Notes: generated by a model from the letters alone, not told the origin. A DNA stretch of 8,026 nucleotides from Betaproteobacteria bacterium (GCA_029858545.1 JAOUFA010000158.1:1-8026), one strand, 5' to 3'. Counted from the first letter of the stretch, positions 1 through 6,772 are shown. Numbers and translations are program-made.

Positions 1-989
1 CGGTCCATGTCGACCGACAGGTCACCTTTCGCGTACCGGGTCACCACCTCGACCACGCGCATCTTCACCGCGATGTGCGCGGCCACCAGTTCGTTGCTCA
101 TGCGCGCCATCTCGCGGTAGCTGCCCGAAAAGCGTTGCGCGTCGATCCGGTAGCCGATCGCGCCCGCATCGTGCTGCGTCTTCATTTCGATCTGCGCCTC
201 GCTGAAGCCTTTCAGCGTGCTGATCATGTTGTGCATCGCGGCGAACAGCTGCGCCGTCTCGTCGTGCCGCTCGATCGCGACGTTGACCGAAAAATCGCCG
301 CGCGCGACCGCGTCGGCCGCGGCGCTCGCGCGCGCGATCGAACCGACGATCGCGCGGATCAGCAGTATCCCCATCACGGCCGACAGCACCAGCCCGACCA
401 GGATCGCCGCGATCGAGCTATTGCGGATCAGCTGGTAGCGCGCCAGGCTGTGCCCGTACTCCTGTTTGGCGACGTCCAGTTGCAGCTTGATCAGCGCGTC
501 GGCCTGCTCGCGCACCTCGTTGTTCGTCGGGCGAACGATCTCGGCGTTGATCCGCACCGCGCGCCTGGTGTCGCCGGCGCGCAACGCGGCAAATGCCGGC
601 TGCAGCCCTTCTTTCACGTACCTGCCGCGCACCGCGAGGAACTTCTCGGCAAGACCCTTCTCTTCAACCGTCAGCTCGGTCGCCATATAGGCGTCCCACA
701 CCTCGGTGATCCGCTTGATGAAGCCTTCCGACTGGATAAATCTGCGCTGAATGTTCTCGCGGCTCGGATCGTCGATCGATTCGAGCAGATTGATGCGGTT
801 GCGCTCGACCAGTCGCGCGATTTCGCTCAACTGCCCGATGGCGATCGTGCGATCCTCGTAGACCGTACGCAGCTCTTCCTTGGACTGGCTGAGTCCGTAC
901 AGACCGGCGGCGCCGATCGCGACCATGATCGCAGCGAGCAAACCCATCGTGACGGCGAGACGTGCCTTGATGGTGAGATTGGTGAACAT
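1..989 (-). CDS. Methyl-accepting chemotaxis protein, N-terminal part (3' end beyond window)
   Basis: Transmembrane chemoreceptor that would sense a ligand outside the membrane and control CheA through CheW. The visible 329 codons start MFTNLTIKARLAVTMG. A first membrane helix lies at about residues 10-30 and a periplasmic helical domain at about 31-190, resembling the four-helix-bundle (Tar-type) sensor. A second membrane helix (about 191-213, IAAILVGLVLSAVMGILLI) leads into a HAMP domain to about 265. A linker follows (about 266-300), then what looks like a second HAMP (VVEVVTRYAKGDLSVDMD) cut by the window edge. The methylation helices and CheA-contacting tip are outside, so receptor class and methylation sites cannot be judged. 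The start is supported by AGGG eight bases upstream (998-1001). It is the last visible gene of the che cassette, 29 bases after cheW. The ligand is unknown. Confidence 0.93.
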   Translation of the reverse strand, partial: MFTNLTIKARLAVTMGLLAAIMVAIGAAGLYGLSQSKEELRTVYEDRTIAIGQLSEIARLVERNRINLLESIDDPSRENIQRRFIQSEGFIKRITEVWDAYMATELTVEEKGLAEKFLAVRGRYVKEGLQPAFAALRAGDTRRAVRINAEIVRPTNNEVREQADALIKLQLDVAKQEYGHSLARYQLIRNSSIAAILVGLVLSAVMGILLIRAIVGSIARASAAADAVARGDFSVNVAIERHDETAQLFAAMHNMISTLKGFSEAQIEMKTQHDAGAIGYRIDAQRFSGSYREMARMSNELVAAHIAVKMRVVEVVTRYAKGDLSVDMD

Positions 990-1018
990 GAGCTTTTCCC
1001 TTTCTTGCGTGAGACGAA

Positions 1019-1537
1019 TCAATGAACGGGTTTTTCGAACAGTGCCATGTCGGCGCTCGACATCAGCTGTTCGATATCGACCAGGATGATCATCCCGGTC
1101 TCGACGGTGCCCAGGCCGACGATGTAGCGCGCATCGACCGCGCCGCCCATTTCGGGCGCCGGCCGGATCTGCTCGGCGGCGAGTCCGATCACGTCGGACA
1201 CGCCGTCGACCACCATGCCGATCACGCGTCCCGCGACGCTCAGGATGATCACCACGGTGAACTGGTCGTAATCGACCTTTTCCAGGTTGAACTTGATGCG
1301 CATGTCGACCACCGGCACGATGGTGCCGCGCAGGTTGATGATGCCCTTCAGCCAGGCAGGCGAATTGGCGATCGGCGTGACCGCCTCGTAGCCGCGGATT
1401 TCCTGCACCTTGAGGATGTCGATGCCGTATTCCTCGGCGCCGACGCGGTAGGTGAGGTATTCCTGGACCTGCGCGGCGATGCCGGCCTTGGCCGGACTGC
1501 CGGCGTACGAGTCTTCGTGCAGCGCATCTTGAAGCAT
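1019..1537 (-). CDS. cheW: Chemotaxis coupling protein CheW
   Basis: Cytoplasmic adaptor that joins chemoreceptors to CheA in the signalling array. It is 172 residues, near the usual CheW length (about 165). After a short variable N-terminus (1-24) a single CheW domain covers about residues 25-165. It shows the family landmarks EYLTYRVGAEEYGIDILKVQEI, LKGIINLRGTIVPVVDMRIKF (around residues 63-83) and VIGMVVDGVSDVIGL. The NLRG segment lies in the conserved CheA/receptor contact region. The ATG is preceded by AAGGAG six bases upstream (1544-1549), a strong ribosome binding site. It lies 58 bases downstream of cheA and 29 bases upstream of the receptor gene, so co-transcription is likely. Nothing looks truncated or degenerate. 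Confidence 0.97.
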   Translation of the reverse strand: MLQDALHEDSYAGSPAKAGIAAQVQEYLTYRVGAEEYGIDILKVQEIRGYEAVTPIANSPAWLKGIINLRGTIVPVVDMRIKFNLEKVDYDQFTVVIILSVAGRVIGMVVDGVSDVIGLAAEQIRPAPEMGGAVDARYIVGLGTVETGMIILVDIEQLMSSADMALFEKPVH

Positions 1538-1543
1538 GGGGGT

Positions 1544-1549
1544 CTCCTT
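1544..1549 (-). promoter_or_regulatory. Ribosome binding site of cheW
   Basis: AAGGAG on the minus strand, six bases before the cheW ATG at 1537. It is the strongest Shine-Dalgarno match in the cassette and fixes the cheW start. Confidence 0.75.
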
Positions 1550-1595
1550 GAGTTCCGGTGTCGTGTCGATGTGCGTGTAGGATCGGGATCGCCGC

Positions 1596-3815
1596 TCAGG
1601 CGGCGCGCGCGATCCGGCTGCCGGCGCGCGCGACGAGGTGGCCGACGTCGAGGATCAGCGCGACGCGCCCGTCGCCCATGATCGTGGCGCCCGAGATGCC
1701 GGGCACCTTGCGGTAATTGGTTTCGATGCTCTTGATCACCACCTGGTGCTGGCCTACCAGGTCGTCGACGAAGAGCGCCGTCTTCGTGCCCTCGGCCTCG
1801 ATGATCACGACGATGCCCTGCTCCCAGCTCTGCGCGTCGTGCTTCATGTTGAACACGCCGTGCAGCGCGAGCATCGGCAGGAAGTCGCCGCGCACCGCGA
1901 TCACCTGTCCGGCGTTCTGCACCGAATGGATCGCGCCGACCTCGGGCTGCAGTGACTCGACCACGTAGCCGAGCGGAATGATGAAGATTTCGCTGCCCAC
2001 GCGCACCGACATCCCGTCGAGGATCGCGAGCGTCAGCGGCAATCGGATCGTGATGCGCGTGCCGGCGCCGATCACGGAGTCGATTTCGACCCGTCCGCCC
2101 AGCTCGGCGATGTTGCGCTTGACCACGTCCATGCCGACGCCGCGACCCGATACGTCGGTGACGACCGCGGCGGTCGAAAATCCCGGCTCGAAGATGAGCT
2201 GCCACACTTCCTGGTCGCTCATCTCGGCCGACACCGCCATGCCGCGCTCCTTCGCCTTGGCGAGGATGCGCTCGCGGTCGAGTCCCTTGCCGTCGTCGGC
2301 GACCTCGATCACGATGTTGCCGCCCTTGTGATAGGCACGCAGCGTGATCGTGCCCTTCCTGATCTTGCCCTGAGCGAGGCGCTCTTCGGGCATCTCGATG
2401 CCGTGGTCGAGGCTGTTTCGCACCAGATGCGTGAGCGGGTCGACGATGTGCTCGGTCAGGCCCTTGTCGAGCTCGGCATCGTCGCCCTCGGTACGCAGCT
2501 CGATCTCCTTGCCGAGCTTGCCGGCGAGATCGCGCACCAGGCGCGGGAAGCGGCTGAACACCACCGACATCGGCATCATGCGGATCGACATCGATGCCTC
2601 CTGCAGATCGCGCGTGTTGCGCTCCAGTTGCGCGATGCCGTTGGCGAGCGACTCGTACATCACCGGGTCAGCCTGCGCCGCGGTCTGCGCGAGCATCGAC
2701 TGCGTGATCACGAGTTCTCCGACCAGGTTGATCAGGTAGTCGACTTTCTGCACGCTGACGCGGATCGACGCGGCGTCGGCGGCGGGCGCGATCTTGCCGG
2801 GCGCCTTGAGTTCGACCACCTTGGGCGCCGCCGGGGGCTCGGCCGGGCTGGTTGTTTCCGCGCTCGCGGCCGACGGCGTCTCCGTTTGCGCCGCATTCTC
2901 CTCGAACAGTCCGAAATCCTCGCCCGGCGCATCGAGCGCGGCGGTCGGTTCGCCTTCGACCGGGGTAACGCGCACCCGATCGGGGGCGACCATGAAGCCC
3001 AGGGTATCGATCATGTCCTGCACGCCTACGTCGGTGGTGAGGCGCACACGGCGCTCGGCCGGCTGCTCGACGACATGCAGCGCCGGCTTCGCGCCGCGCT
3101 TCGCGCCGCGCGCGCGGGCGCGGCCCGATTTGGTTCGGGCGGACTTCGCACGCGCCGGCGCCGCGCCGGCGTCGGCCACCGAAGCATCTTGCGACGGCAG
3201 GTTCTGCAATTCGCCGAATCCGGCCAGATCCTCGATCACGCCGTCGATCATCTTCGGCGTAATGCGCTCGTCGAACGGTCCGAACACGATCTCCAGAACC
3301 TGAATGCGTTTCTCGCGCGCCGCCCCCGGCGCCGCGGCTTGCGCAGCCGCGGCGACCTCGGCCGCGGCGCCGCGCAGCGGACGCACCGCGCCCGGTGCGA
3401 GCAGCGCACGCAGGCGCGCACACAGGTCCTGCACCGGCGCACCGGACACGCCCGAACCGCCGGCGCGACGCTCGGCGAGCATGTTCTTCAACATGTCGCC
3501 CGAGGCCAGAAACAGGTCGACGATCTCGCTGCCCAGCGCCATTTCGCCGTTGCGCACCAGGTCGAAGACCGTCTCCATTTCGTGCGTCAACTCGGTGATG
3601 TCGCGAAAGCCGAAGGTTGCCGCGCCGCCCTTGATCGAATGCGCGGCGCGAAAAATCGCGTTCAGCGTCTCCGCGCCCGGTGCCGCCAGGTCGATGTCGA
3701 CCAGCAGCGCCTCCATGCGATCGAGGTGCTCGCCGGCCTCTTCGAAGAAGATTTCGTGAAACTGCGCCAGATCGACGTTGTCGTCGACGTTGCCGGCGGT
3801 GCCTGCGTTACCCAT
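1596..3815 (-). CDS. cheA: Chemotaxis sensor histidine kinase CheA
   Basis: Cytoplasmic kinase that autophosphorylates under receptor control and passes phosphate to CheY (and CheB if present). It has 739 residues. P1/HPt spans about 8-115, with the phosphorylated histidine at H59 in AAHSIKGGAATFGF. A P2-like CheY-binding domain lies at about 169-285, split by an Ala/Arg/Lys-rich insertion at 221-244. An acidic, Pro/Ala-rich linker (290-349) precedes the P3 dimerisation domain (about 350-415). The P4 ATPase has N-box HLVRNSLDHGIE (463-474, N467), G1 DDGKGL (507-512), F-box IFEPGFSTA and G2 SGRGVGMD (556-563). The P5 CheW-like domain covers about 596-739. All catalytic boxes are intact. The ATG has AGAGGG eight bases upstream (3824-3829). 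The gene sits 39 bases after cheY and 58 before cheW. Only one HPt and no C-terminal receiver are present, so this is a classical CheA rather than a ChpA/FrzE-type hybrid. Confidence 0.98.
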   Translation of the reverse strand: MGNAGTAGNVDDNVDLAQFHEIFFEEAGEHLDRMEALLVDIDLAAPGAETLNAIFRAAHSIKGGAATFGFRDITELTHEMETVFDLVRNGEMALGSEIVDLFLASGDMLKNMLAERRAGGSGVSGAPVQDLCARLRALLAPGAVRPLRGAAAEVAAAAQAAAPGAAREKRIQVLEIVFGPFDERITPKMIDGVIEDLAGFGELQNLPSQDASVADAGAAPARAKSARTKSGRARARGAKRGAKPALHVVEQPAERRVRLTTDVGVQDMIDTLGFMVAPDRVRVTPVEGEPTAALDAPGEDFGLFEENAAQTETPSAASAETTSPAEPPAAPKVVELKAPGKIAPAADAASIRVSVQKVDYLINLVGELVITQSMLAQTAAQADPVMYESLANGIAQLERNTRDLQEASMSIRMMPMSVVFSRFPRLVRDLAGKLGKEIELRTEGDDAELDKGLTEHIVDPLTHLVRNSLDHGIEMPEERLAQGKIRKGTITLRAYHKGGNIVIEVADDGKGLDRERILAKAKERGMAVSAEMSDQEVWQLIFEPGFSTAAVVTDVSGRGVGMDVVKRNIAELGGRVEIDSVIGAGTRITIRLPLTLAILDGMSVRVGSEIFIIPLGYVVESLQPEVGAIHSVQNAGQVIAVRGDFLPMLALHGVFNMKHDAQSWEQGIVVIIEAEGTKTALFVDDLVGQHQVVIKSIETNYRKVPGISGATIMGDGRVALILDVGHLVARAGSRIARAA

Positions 3816-3854
3816 CGAATTCGCCCTCTCGCTTCGTTCCGGCCGCGCGACGCG

Positions 3855-4220
3855 CTAACCCATGACCTTCTTCACAACCGCCACCAGTCGCGCCGGATCG
3901 AAGGGCTTCACCAGCCAGCCGGTCGCCCCGGCCTCGCGGCCCCTCTTCTTCATTTCCTCGCTCGACTCGGTGGTGAGCATCAGAATCGGCAACTTGCGGT
4001 ACTGCTCCATGCTGCGCAGCGAGCGCACCAGAGTGAGTCCATCGAGGTTCGGCATGTTCTGGTCGGTGAGCACCAGATCGACTTTCTGGGCCGTTGCCTT
4101 CCTCAGGCCCTCGGCTCCGTCGCCGGCCTCGAGCACGGTGTACCCGGCACCGCGCAGGGTGAAAGTCAGCATGCGCCGGACCGACTGCGAGTCGTCTACC
4201 GTCAAAATGGTCATCGCCAT
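3855..4220 (-). CDS. cheY: CheY-type single-domain response regulator
   Basis: A stand-alone receiver domain of 121 residues, presumably phosphorylated by the adjacent CheA and acting on the flagellar motor or another output. Receiver signature residues are present: acidic pair D9/D10 (TVDDS), phosphoacceptor D53 (LTDQNMPNLDG), T83 (MLTTE) and K105 (LVKPF). The switch aromatic that is Tyr106 in E. coli CheY is Trp here (GWLVKPF, W102), common in CheYs encoded next to cheA. There is no output domain. Two ATGs are possible (codons 1 and 3). The first has AGGG eight bases upstream (4229-4232) and is chosen, although starting at MTILTVDD would also give an intact fold. It is the first gene of the minus-strand cassette. 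With no other CheY or a CheZ in view, I cannot say whether this is the motor-binding CheY or a phosphate sink. Confidence 0.93.
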   Translation of the reverse strand: MAMTILTVDDSQSVRRMLTFTLRGAGYTVLEAGDGAEGLRKATAQKVDLVLTDQNMPNLDGLTLVRSLRSMEQYRKLPILMLTTESSEEMKKRGREAGATGWLVKPFDPARLVAVVKKVMG

Positions 4221-4473
4221 GGCCAGTACCCTGTCTCCGTTGTCGTCCGTTTCGCGCCCGCGTGCTAAACTTTTCTCGCCGGCAATCCTGGCTGCCCGTG
4301 GTGGTTGTCCTGCCCGTGGCTGCTGTCAGCATTGCCACACCGGGCGCACGGCATGCCTGGCTACAGCGGGGATTATTCGGATAACAGAACCTGGACAATC
4401 GACCGAAAAGGCGCGTTTTCCCGCCTCAATTTGGGCTCAGGATTTCCCGGCCTCGTTCAGCGCGACCCGCCCC
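4221..4473. promoter_or_regulatory. Divergent intergenic region between cheY and the sensor kinase gene
   Basis: This 253-base region has no convincing reading frame of its own and should contain promoters for both directions. It holds a perfect 10-base direct repeat CTGCCCGTGG at 4292-4301 and 4310-4319 (18 bases start to start). It also holds an AT-rich near-palindrome TTATTCGGATAA at 4373-4384 and a second near-palindrome GAAAAGGCGCGTTTTC at 4405-4420 (one mismatched pair in 16 bases). Around these the DNA is less GC-rich than the flanking genes. The role as a shared regulatory region is inferred from gene orientation. No regulator is assigned to the repeats. Confidence 0.6.
4372..4399 (-). 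promoter_or_regulatory. Candidate sigma70-type promoter for the che cassette
   Basis: On the minus strand, TTGTCC (4399-4394, 4 of 6 matches to TTGACA) is followed after 16 bases by AATAAT (4377-4372, 5 of 6 matches to TATAAT). It lies in the most AT-rich part of the intergenic region. It would give a leader of roughly 145 bases before cheY. This is pattern matching only and one chance match in 250 bases is possible. Confidence 0.25.
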
Positions 4474-6003
4474 ATGCCAAACCCAGCCCTCCCCGCCCCC
4501 CCCACCGCCCGCATCCCCAAGCAGCGGCTGCGCGCGCTGATCGTCGAGGATTCGGAATTCGACTGCTCCGTGCTGGTGCGCCGGCTCGGCCAGGCCGGAT
4601 TCGCGGTGAGTTTCGAGCGCGTCGAGGAAGAGGGCGCGATGCGCGATGCGCTCGCAACCCAGCCCTGGGACGTGATCATTTCCGATCACAACCTGCCGCA
4701 TTTCAGCTCGACCCGCGCGCTCGAGGTGTTCAAGTCCTCCGCGCTCGACGTGCCCTTCATCATCGTCTCCGGCGAGATCGGCGAGGACGTCGCGGTCGAA
4801 GCGATGCTCGCCGGCGCCGACGACTATGTCCTCAAGTCGCGCCTCACGCGGCTCGCGCCCGCGCTGCATCGCAGCCTCGCGGATGCCGATTCGCGCCGCC
4901 GCCGTCGCGAAGCCGAAGAACAACTGCGCACGAGCGAGGCACGCCTGCGCAGCATCACCGCGAACCTGCCGGGCATGGTGTTCCGCATCGCTTTTCGCCC
5001 GGCCGACGGCGCCTGGAGTTTCGAGCATGCGAGCGAAGGCGCGCAAAGACTCTTCGGCGTGCCGCCCGCCGCCCTGCTCGCCGACCGCGAAACCTTTCTC
5101 GGCCTGCTCGAACCCGGGAGTCGTGATGGCCTGCTCGAGGCGATGCGCGAGGCGACGCCGCACATGGCCTCGCTGCGCTGGCAGGGCAGGCTGGTTGGCC
5201 TCGAACCACAGGAGCCGCGCTGGATCGAACTCGCCTGCGGCGCCCGCATGCGCGACGCCGACACGCTGCTCTGGGAGGGTGTCATCATGGACATCAGCGC
5301 GCAGAAGGCCGCCGAGGAAGCCGCGCTACGCTCCCGAGAAGAGCTGCGCGAGGTCACGCTGCACTTCGAACGGGTCAAGGAAGAGGAGCGCAAGGCGATC
5401 GCGCGCGAGGTGCACGACGATATCGGCAGCATCCTGACCAGCCTCCGGTTCGATCTCACCGAACTACGCGTCGCGTGTGCGACACAGCCCGCGGTCGCGC
5501 AACGCGCCGAGCGCATGGCCGAACTCATCGCCTCGGCGCGCCAGGCAAGCGAGCGCATCATGCGCAATCTCCGGCCGAGCATTCTCGACCAGGGCATCGT
5601 CCCGGCGCTCGAGTGGCTCGCGCGCGACTTCGGCGCGCGCTACGCGGTCGCGTGCCGTTTCGCCGCAAACCGCGACACGGTCGACCTGAACGAGGCACAG
5701 CGCATGACGCTGTTCCGCGTCTGCCAGGAGGCGCTCACCAACGTCGCGCGGCATGCGCGGGCGAACTCGGTGCATATCGAACTGTTCGCGAGTAACGACA
5801 ACCTGGTGCTCGAAATAGCCGATGACGGCGTCGGCCTCGCTCCCGACGCCTTCTCGAAATCGGGCCATTTCGGCATCCGCGGCATGCGCGAGCGTGCCGC
5901 GGCGCTCGACGGCTGGATCGAAGTCGAGGGCGCCCCCGGGCACGGCACCACGGTCATGATTTCCCTTCCACTCGTCCCACATCCCTCCGTGAGGCCCGCT
6001 TGA
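4474..6003 (+). CDS. Soluble hybrid sensor kinase, REC-PAS-HisKA_3-HATPase (NarX/DegS-like)
   Basis: A 509-residue histidine kinase without membrane segments, predicted cytoplasmic. An N-terminal receiver domain (about 19-135) has acidic E25/D26 (LIVEDSE), phosphoacceptor D71 (IISDHNLP), S99 (IVSGE) and K121 (VLKSRL). A charged helix follows, then a PAS domain at about 153-282 (SEARLRSITANLPGMVFRI to WEGVIMDISAQK). The HisKA_3 dimerisation/phosphoacceptor region has H314 (IAREVHDDIGSILTSLRFDL). The ATPase domain has N-box EALTNVARHA (419-428, N423), G1 DDGVGL (450-455) and G2 GHFGIRGMRERA (464-475). ATG 4474 is the only ATG in the frame between the intergenic region and the receiver. No clear Shine-Dalgarno precedes it, and the N-terminus is Pro/Ala-rich with a run of eight C. 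The frame stays open upstream to about 3862, but that part is antisense to cheY. It is coupled to the following response regulator, its likely phosphotransfer partner. The signal, and the donor of phosphate to D71, are unknown; CheA next door is one possibility. Confidence 0.93.
   Translation: MPNPALPAPPTARIPKQRLRALIVEDSEFDCSVLVRRLGQAGFAVSFERVEEEGAMRDALATQPWDVIISDHNLPHFSSTRALEVFKSSALDVPFIIVSGEIGEDVAVEAMLAGADDYVLKSRLTRLAPALHRSLADADSRRRRREAEEQLRTSEARLRSITANLPGMVFRIAFRPADGAWSFEHASEGAQRLFGVPPAALLADRETFLGLLEPGSRDGLLEAMREATPHMASLRWQGRLVGLEPQEPRWIELACGARMRDADTLLWEGVIMDISAQKAAEEAALRSREELREVTLHFERVKEEERKAIAREVHDDIGSILTSLRFDLTELRVACATQPAVAQRAERMAELIASARQASERIMRNLRPSILDQGIVPALEWLARDFGARYAVACRFAANRDTVDLNEAQRMTLFRVCQEALTNVARHARANSVHIELFASNDNLVLEIADDGVGLAPDAFSKSGHFGIRGMRERAAALDGWIEVEGAPGHGTTVMISLPLVPHPSVRPA
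5991..5994 (+). promoter_or_regulatory. Ribosome binding site supporting the TTG start of the response regulator
   Basis: GAGG (within GTGAGG) five bases before TTG 6000. It lies inside the last codons of the kinase gene, and together with the TTGA overlap it supports the unusual start codon. Confidence 0.6.
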
Positions 6004-6647
6004 GCACCCCCGAGAACCGTCTCAGTATCGTCATTTGCGACGACCATCCCATCGTACGCAGCGGGCTGCGCAGCATCCTGCACGCCGTGGGCGATATCGA
6101 GGTGGTCGGCGAGGCCGCCTCCTACAGCGAGCTGCGCCTGCTCCTCGCACGCCAGCCCTGCCAGATCCTGTTGCTCGACATCGAGATGCCCGGCAAGAAC
6201 GGCATGGACGTCCTCGTTCAGCTGAGAAAGGACATGCCCAAGCTGCATATCCTGATGCTCAGCATCTATCCCGAGGACCAGTACGCGGTACGCGCGATCC
6301 GCGCCGGCGCGGCGGGTTATCTGAACAAGAACAGCGCCCCCGAGAAACTCGTCGAAGCGGTGCGCGCGGTGGCCACCGGAAGACGCTTCATCAGTCCCGA
6401 GGTGTCCAATGCGCTCGCCGAGGCGGTCGCGGGCGACAGCGACGGAACTCCGCACGAGGCACTTTCCAATCGCGAATTCCAGGTGCTGCGCCTGATCGCC
6501 TCCGGGAAGAAGCTCTCGGAAATCGCCGCCGAACTGGCGCTCAGTCCGAAGACCGTGAGCGTCTACCGCGCGCGCATCCTCGAGAAGATGAATCTCGCGA
6601 ACAACGTCGAGCTGGCGCATTACGCGTCGAAGCATGGGCTGGTTTGA
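6000..6647 (+). CDS. NarL/LuxR-family response regulator
   Basis: A 215-residue transcription factor of the receiver plus LuxR-type helix-turn-helix class, expected to be phosphorylated by the upstream HisKA_3 kinase and to bind DNA. The receiver (about 8-125) has D14/D15 (ICDDHP), phosphoacceptor D60 (LLLDIEMPGKNG), S88 (MLSIY) and K110 (YLNKNS). The HTH (about 153-210) shows LSNREFQVLRLIASGKKLSE, then the recognition region LSPKTVSVYRARILEKM. The start is TTG at 6000, overlapping the kinase TGA in the sequence TTGA and giving MSTPENRLSIVICDD. No ATG lies between there and the receiver core, and GAGG is five bases upstream. The overlap implies translational coupling and matched amounts of the two proteins. 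Its targets are unknown; the divergent intergenic region upstream of the kinase is a natural candidate for autoregulation. Confidence 0.95.
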   Translation: MSTPENRLSIVICDDHPIVRSGLRSILHAVGDIEVVGEAASYSELRLLLARQPCQILLLDIEMPGKNGMDVLVQLRKDMPKLHILMLSIYPEDQYAVRAIRAGAAGYLNKNSAPEKLVEAVRAVATGRRFISPEVSNALAEAVAGDSDGTPHEALSNREFQVLRLIASGKKLSEIAAELALSPKTVSVYRARILEKMNLANNVELAHYASKHGLV

Positions 6648-6674
6648 CGTAGAGACGGTTCGCTCTCTCAAACT

Positions 6675-6713
6675 TGCCGGGCCTGTCAAGCCGATAGAAC
6701 CGGCATCGTTTTT
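6675..6713 (+). terminator. Candidate Rho-independent terminator after the response regulator
   Basis: TGCCGG (6675-6680) pairs perfectly with CCGGCA (6700-6705). The loop is 19 bases and can partly fold. Three bases later comes TTTTT (6709-6713). It begins 27 bases after the stop codon. The stem is short and the loop long, so efficiency is uncertain. Confidence 0.4.
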
Positions 6714-6736
6714 CGGGGTTTTATGGGGAGCTGTGA

Positions 6737-6772
6737 CAAAACCAAACCGGCGAGGCGCCTGGATTCGGCGCC
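6737..6772 (-). terminator. Candidate terminator after the diguanylate cyclase gene
   Basis: A perfect inverted repeat GGCGCC (6767-6772 and 6754-6759) with a 7-base loop is followed on the minus strand by a T-rich stretch, GGTTTGGTTTTG, ending at 6737. It lies 26 bases downstream of the cyclase stop codon. The T-stretch begins about seven bases after the stem, which is later than ideal. Confidence 0.35.

Noticed and set aside
75..1025. Plus-strand open frame of 316 codons opposite the chemoreceptor
   Set aside because: The minus-strand frame encodes membrane helices and HAMP signatures; the plus-strand product shows only biased composition.
2328..4268. Long plus-strand open frame of 646 codons opposite cheA and cheY
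   Set aside because: Antisense to two clearly recognised genes. Its translation is Arg/His/Asp-rich low-information sequence with no recognisable domain, as expected from codon bias in GC-rich DNA.
4248..4274. FliA (sigma28)-like flagellar promoter upstream of cheY on the minus strand
   Set aside because: AAAAGTTT matches 7 of 8 bases of the usual -35 element, but after the required 11 bases the -10 position reads GCGAAACG, only about 3 of 8 matches to GCCGATAA. Too weak to annotate.
3862..4473. Upstream extension of the sensor kinase frame by about 200 codons
   Set aside because: The extension is antisense to cheY and crosses the divergent intergenic region. The receiver domain begins just after ATG 4474, so nothing is missing from the shorter protein.
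4424..5163. Minus-strand open frames opposite the kinase receiver and PAS region
   Set aside because: They lack domain signatures and overlap strongly supported coding sequence on the other strand.
6651..6668. AGAGA/TCTCT hairpin directly after the response regulator stop
   Set aside because: Five weak base pairs with an 8-base loop and no T-run following it; the structure at 6675-6713 is a better terminator candidate.
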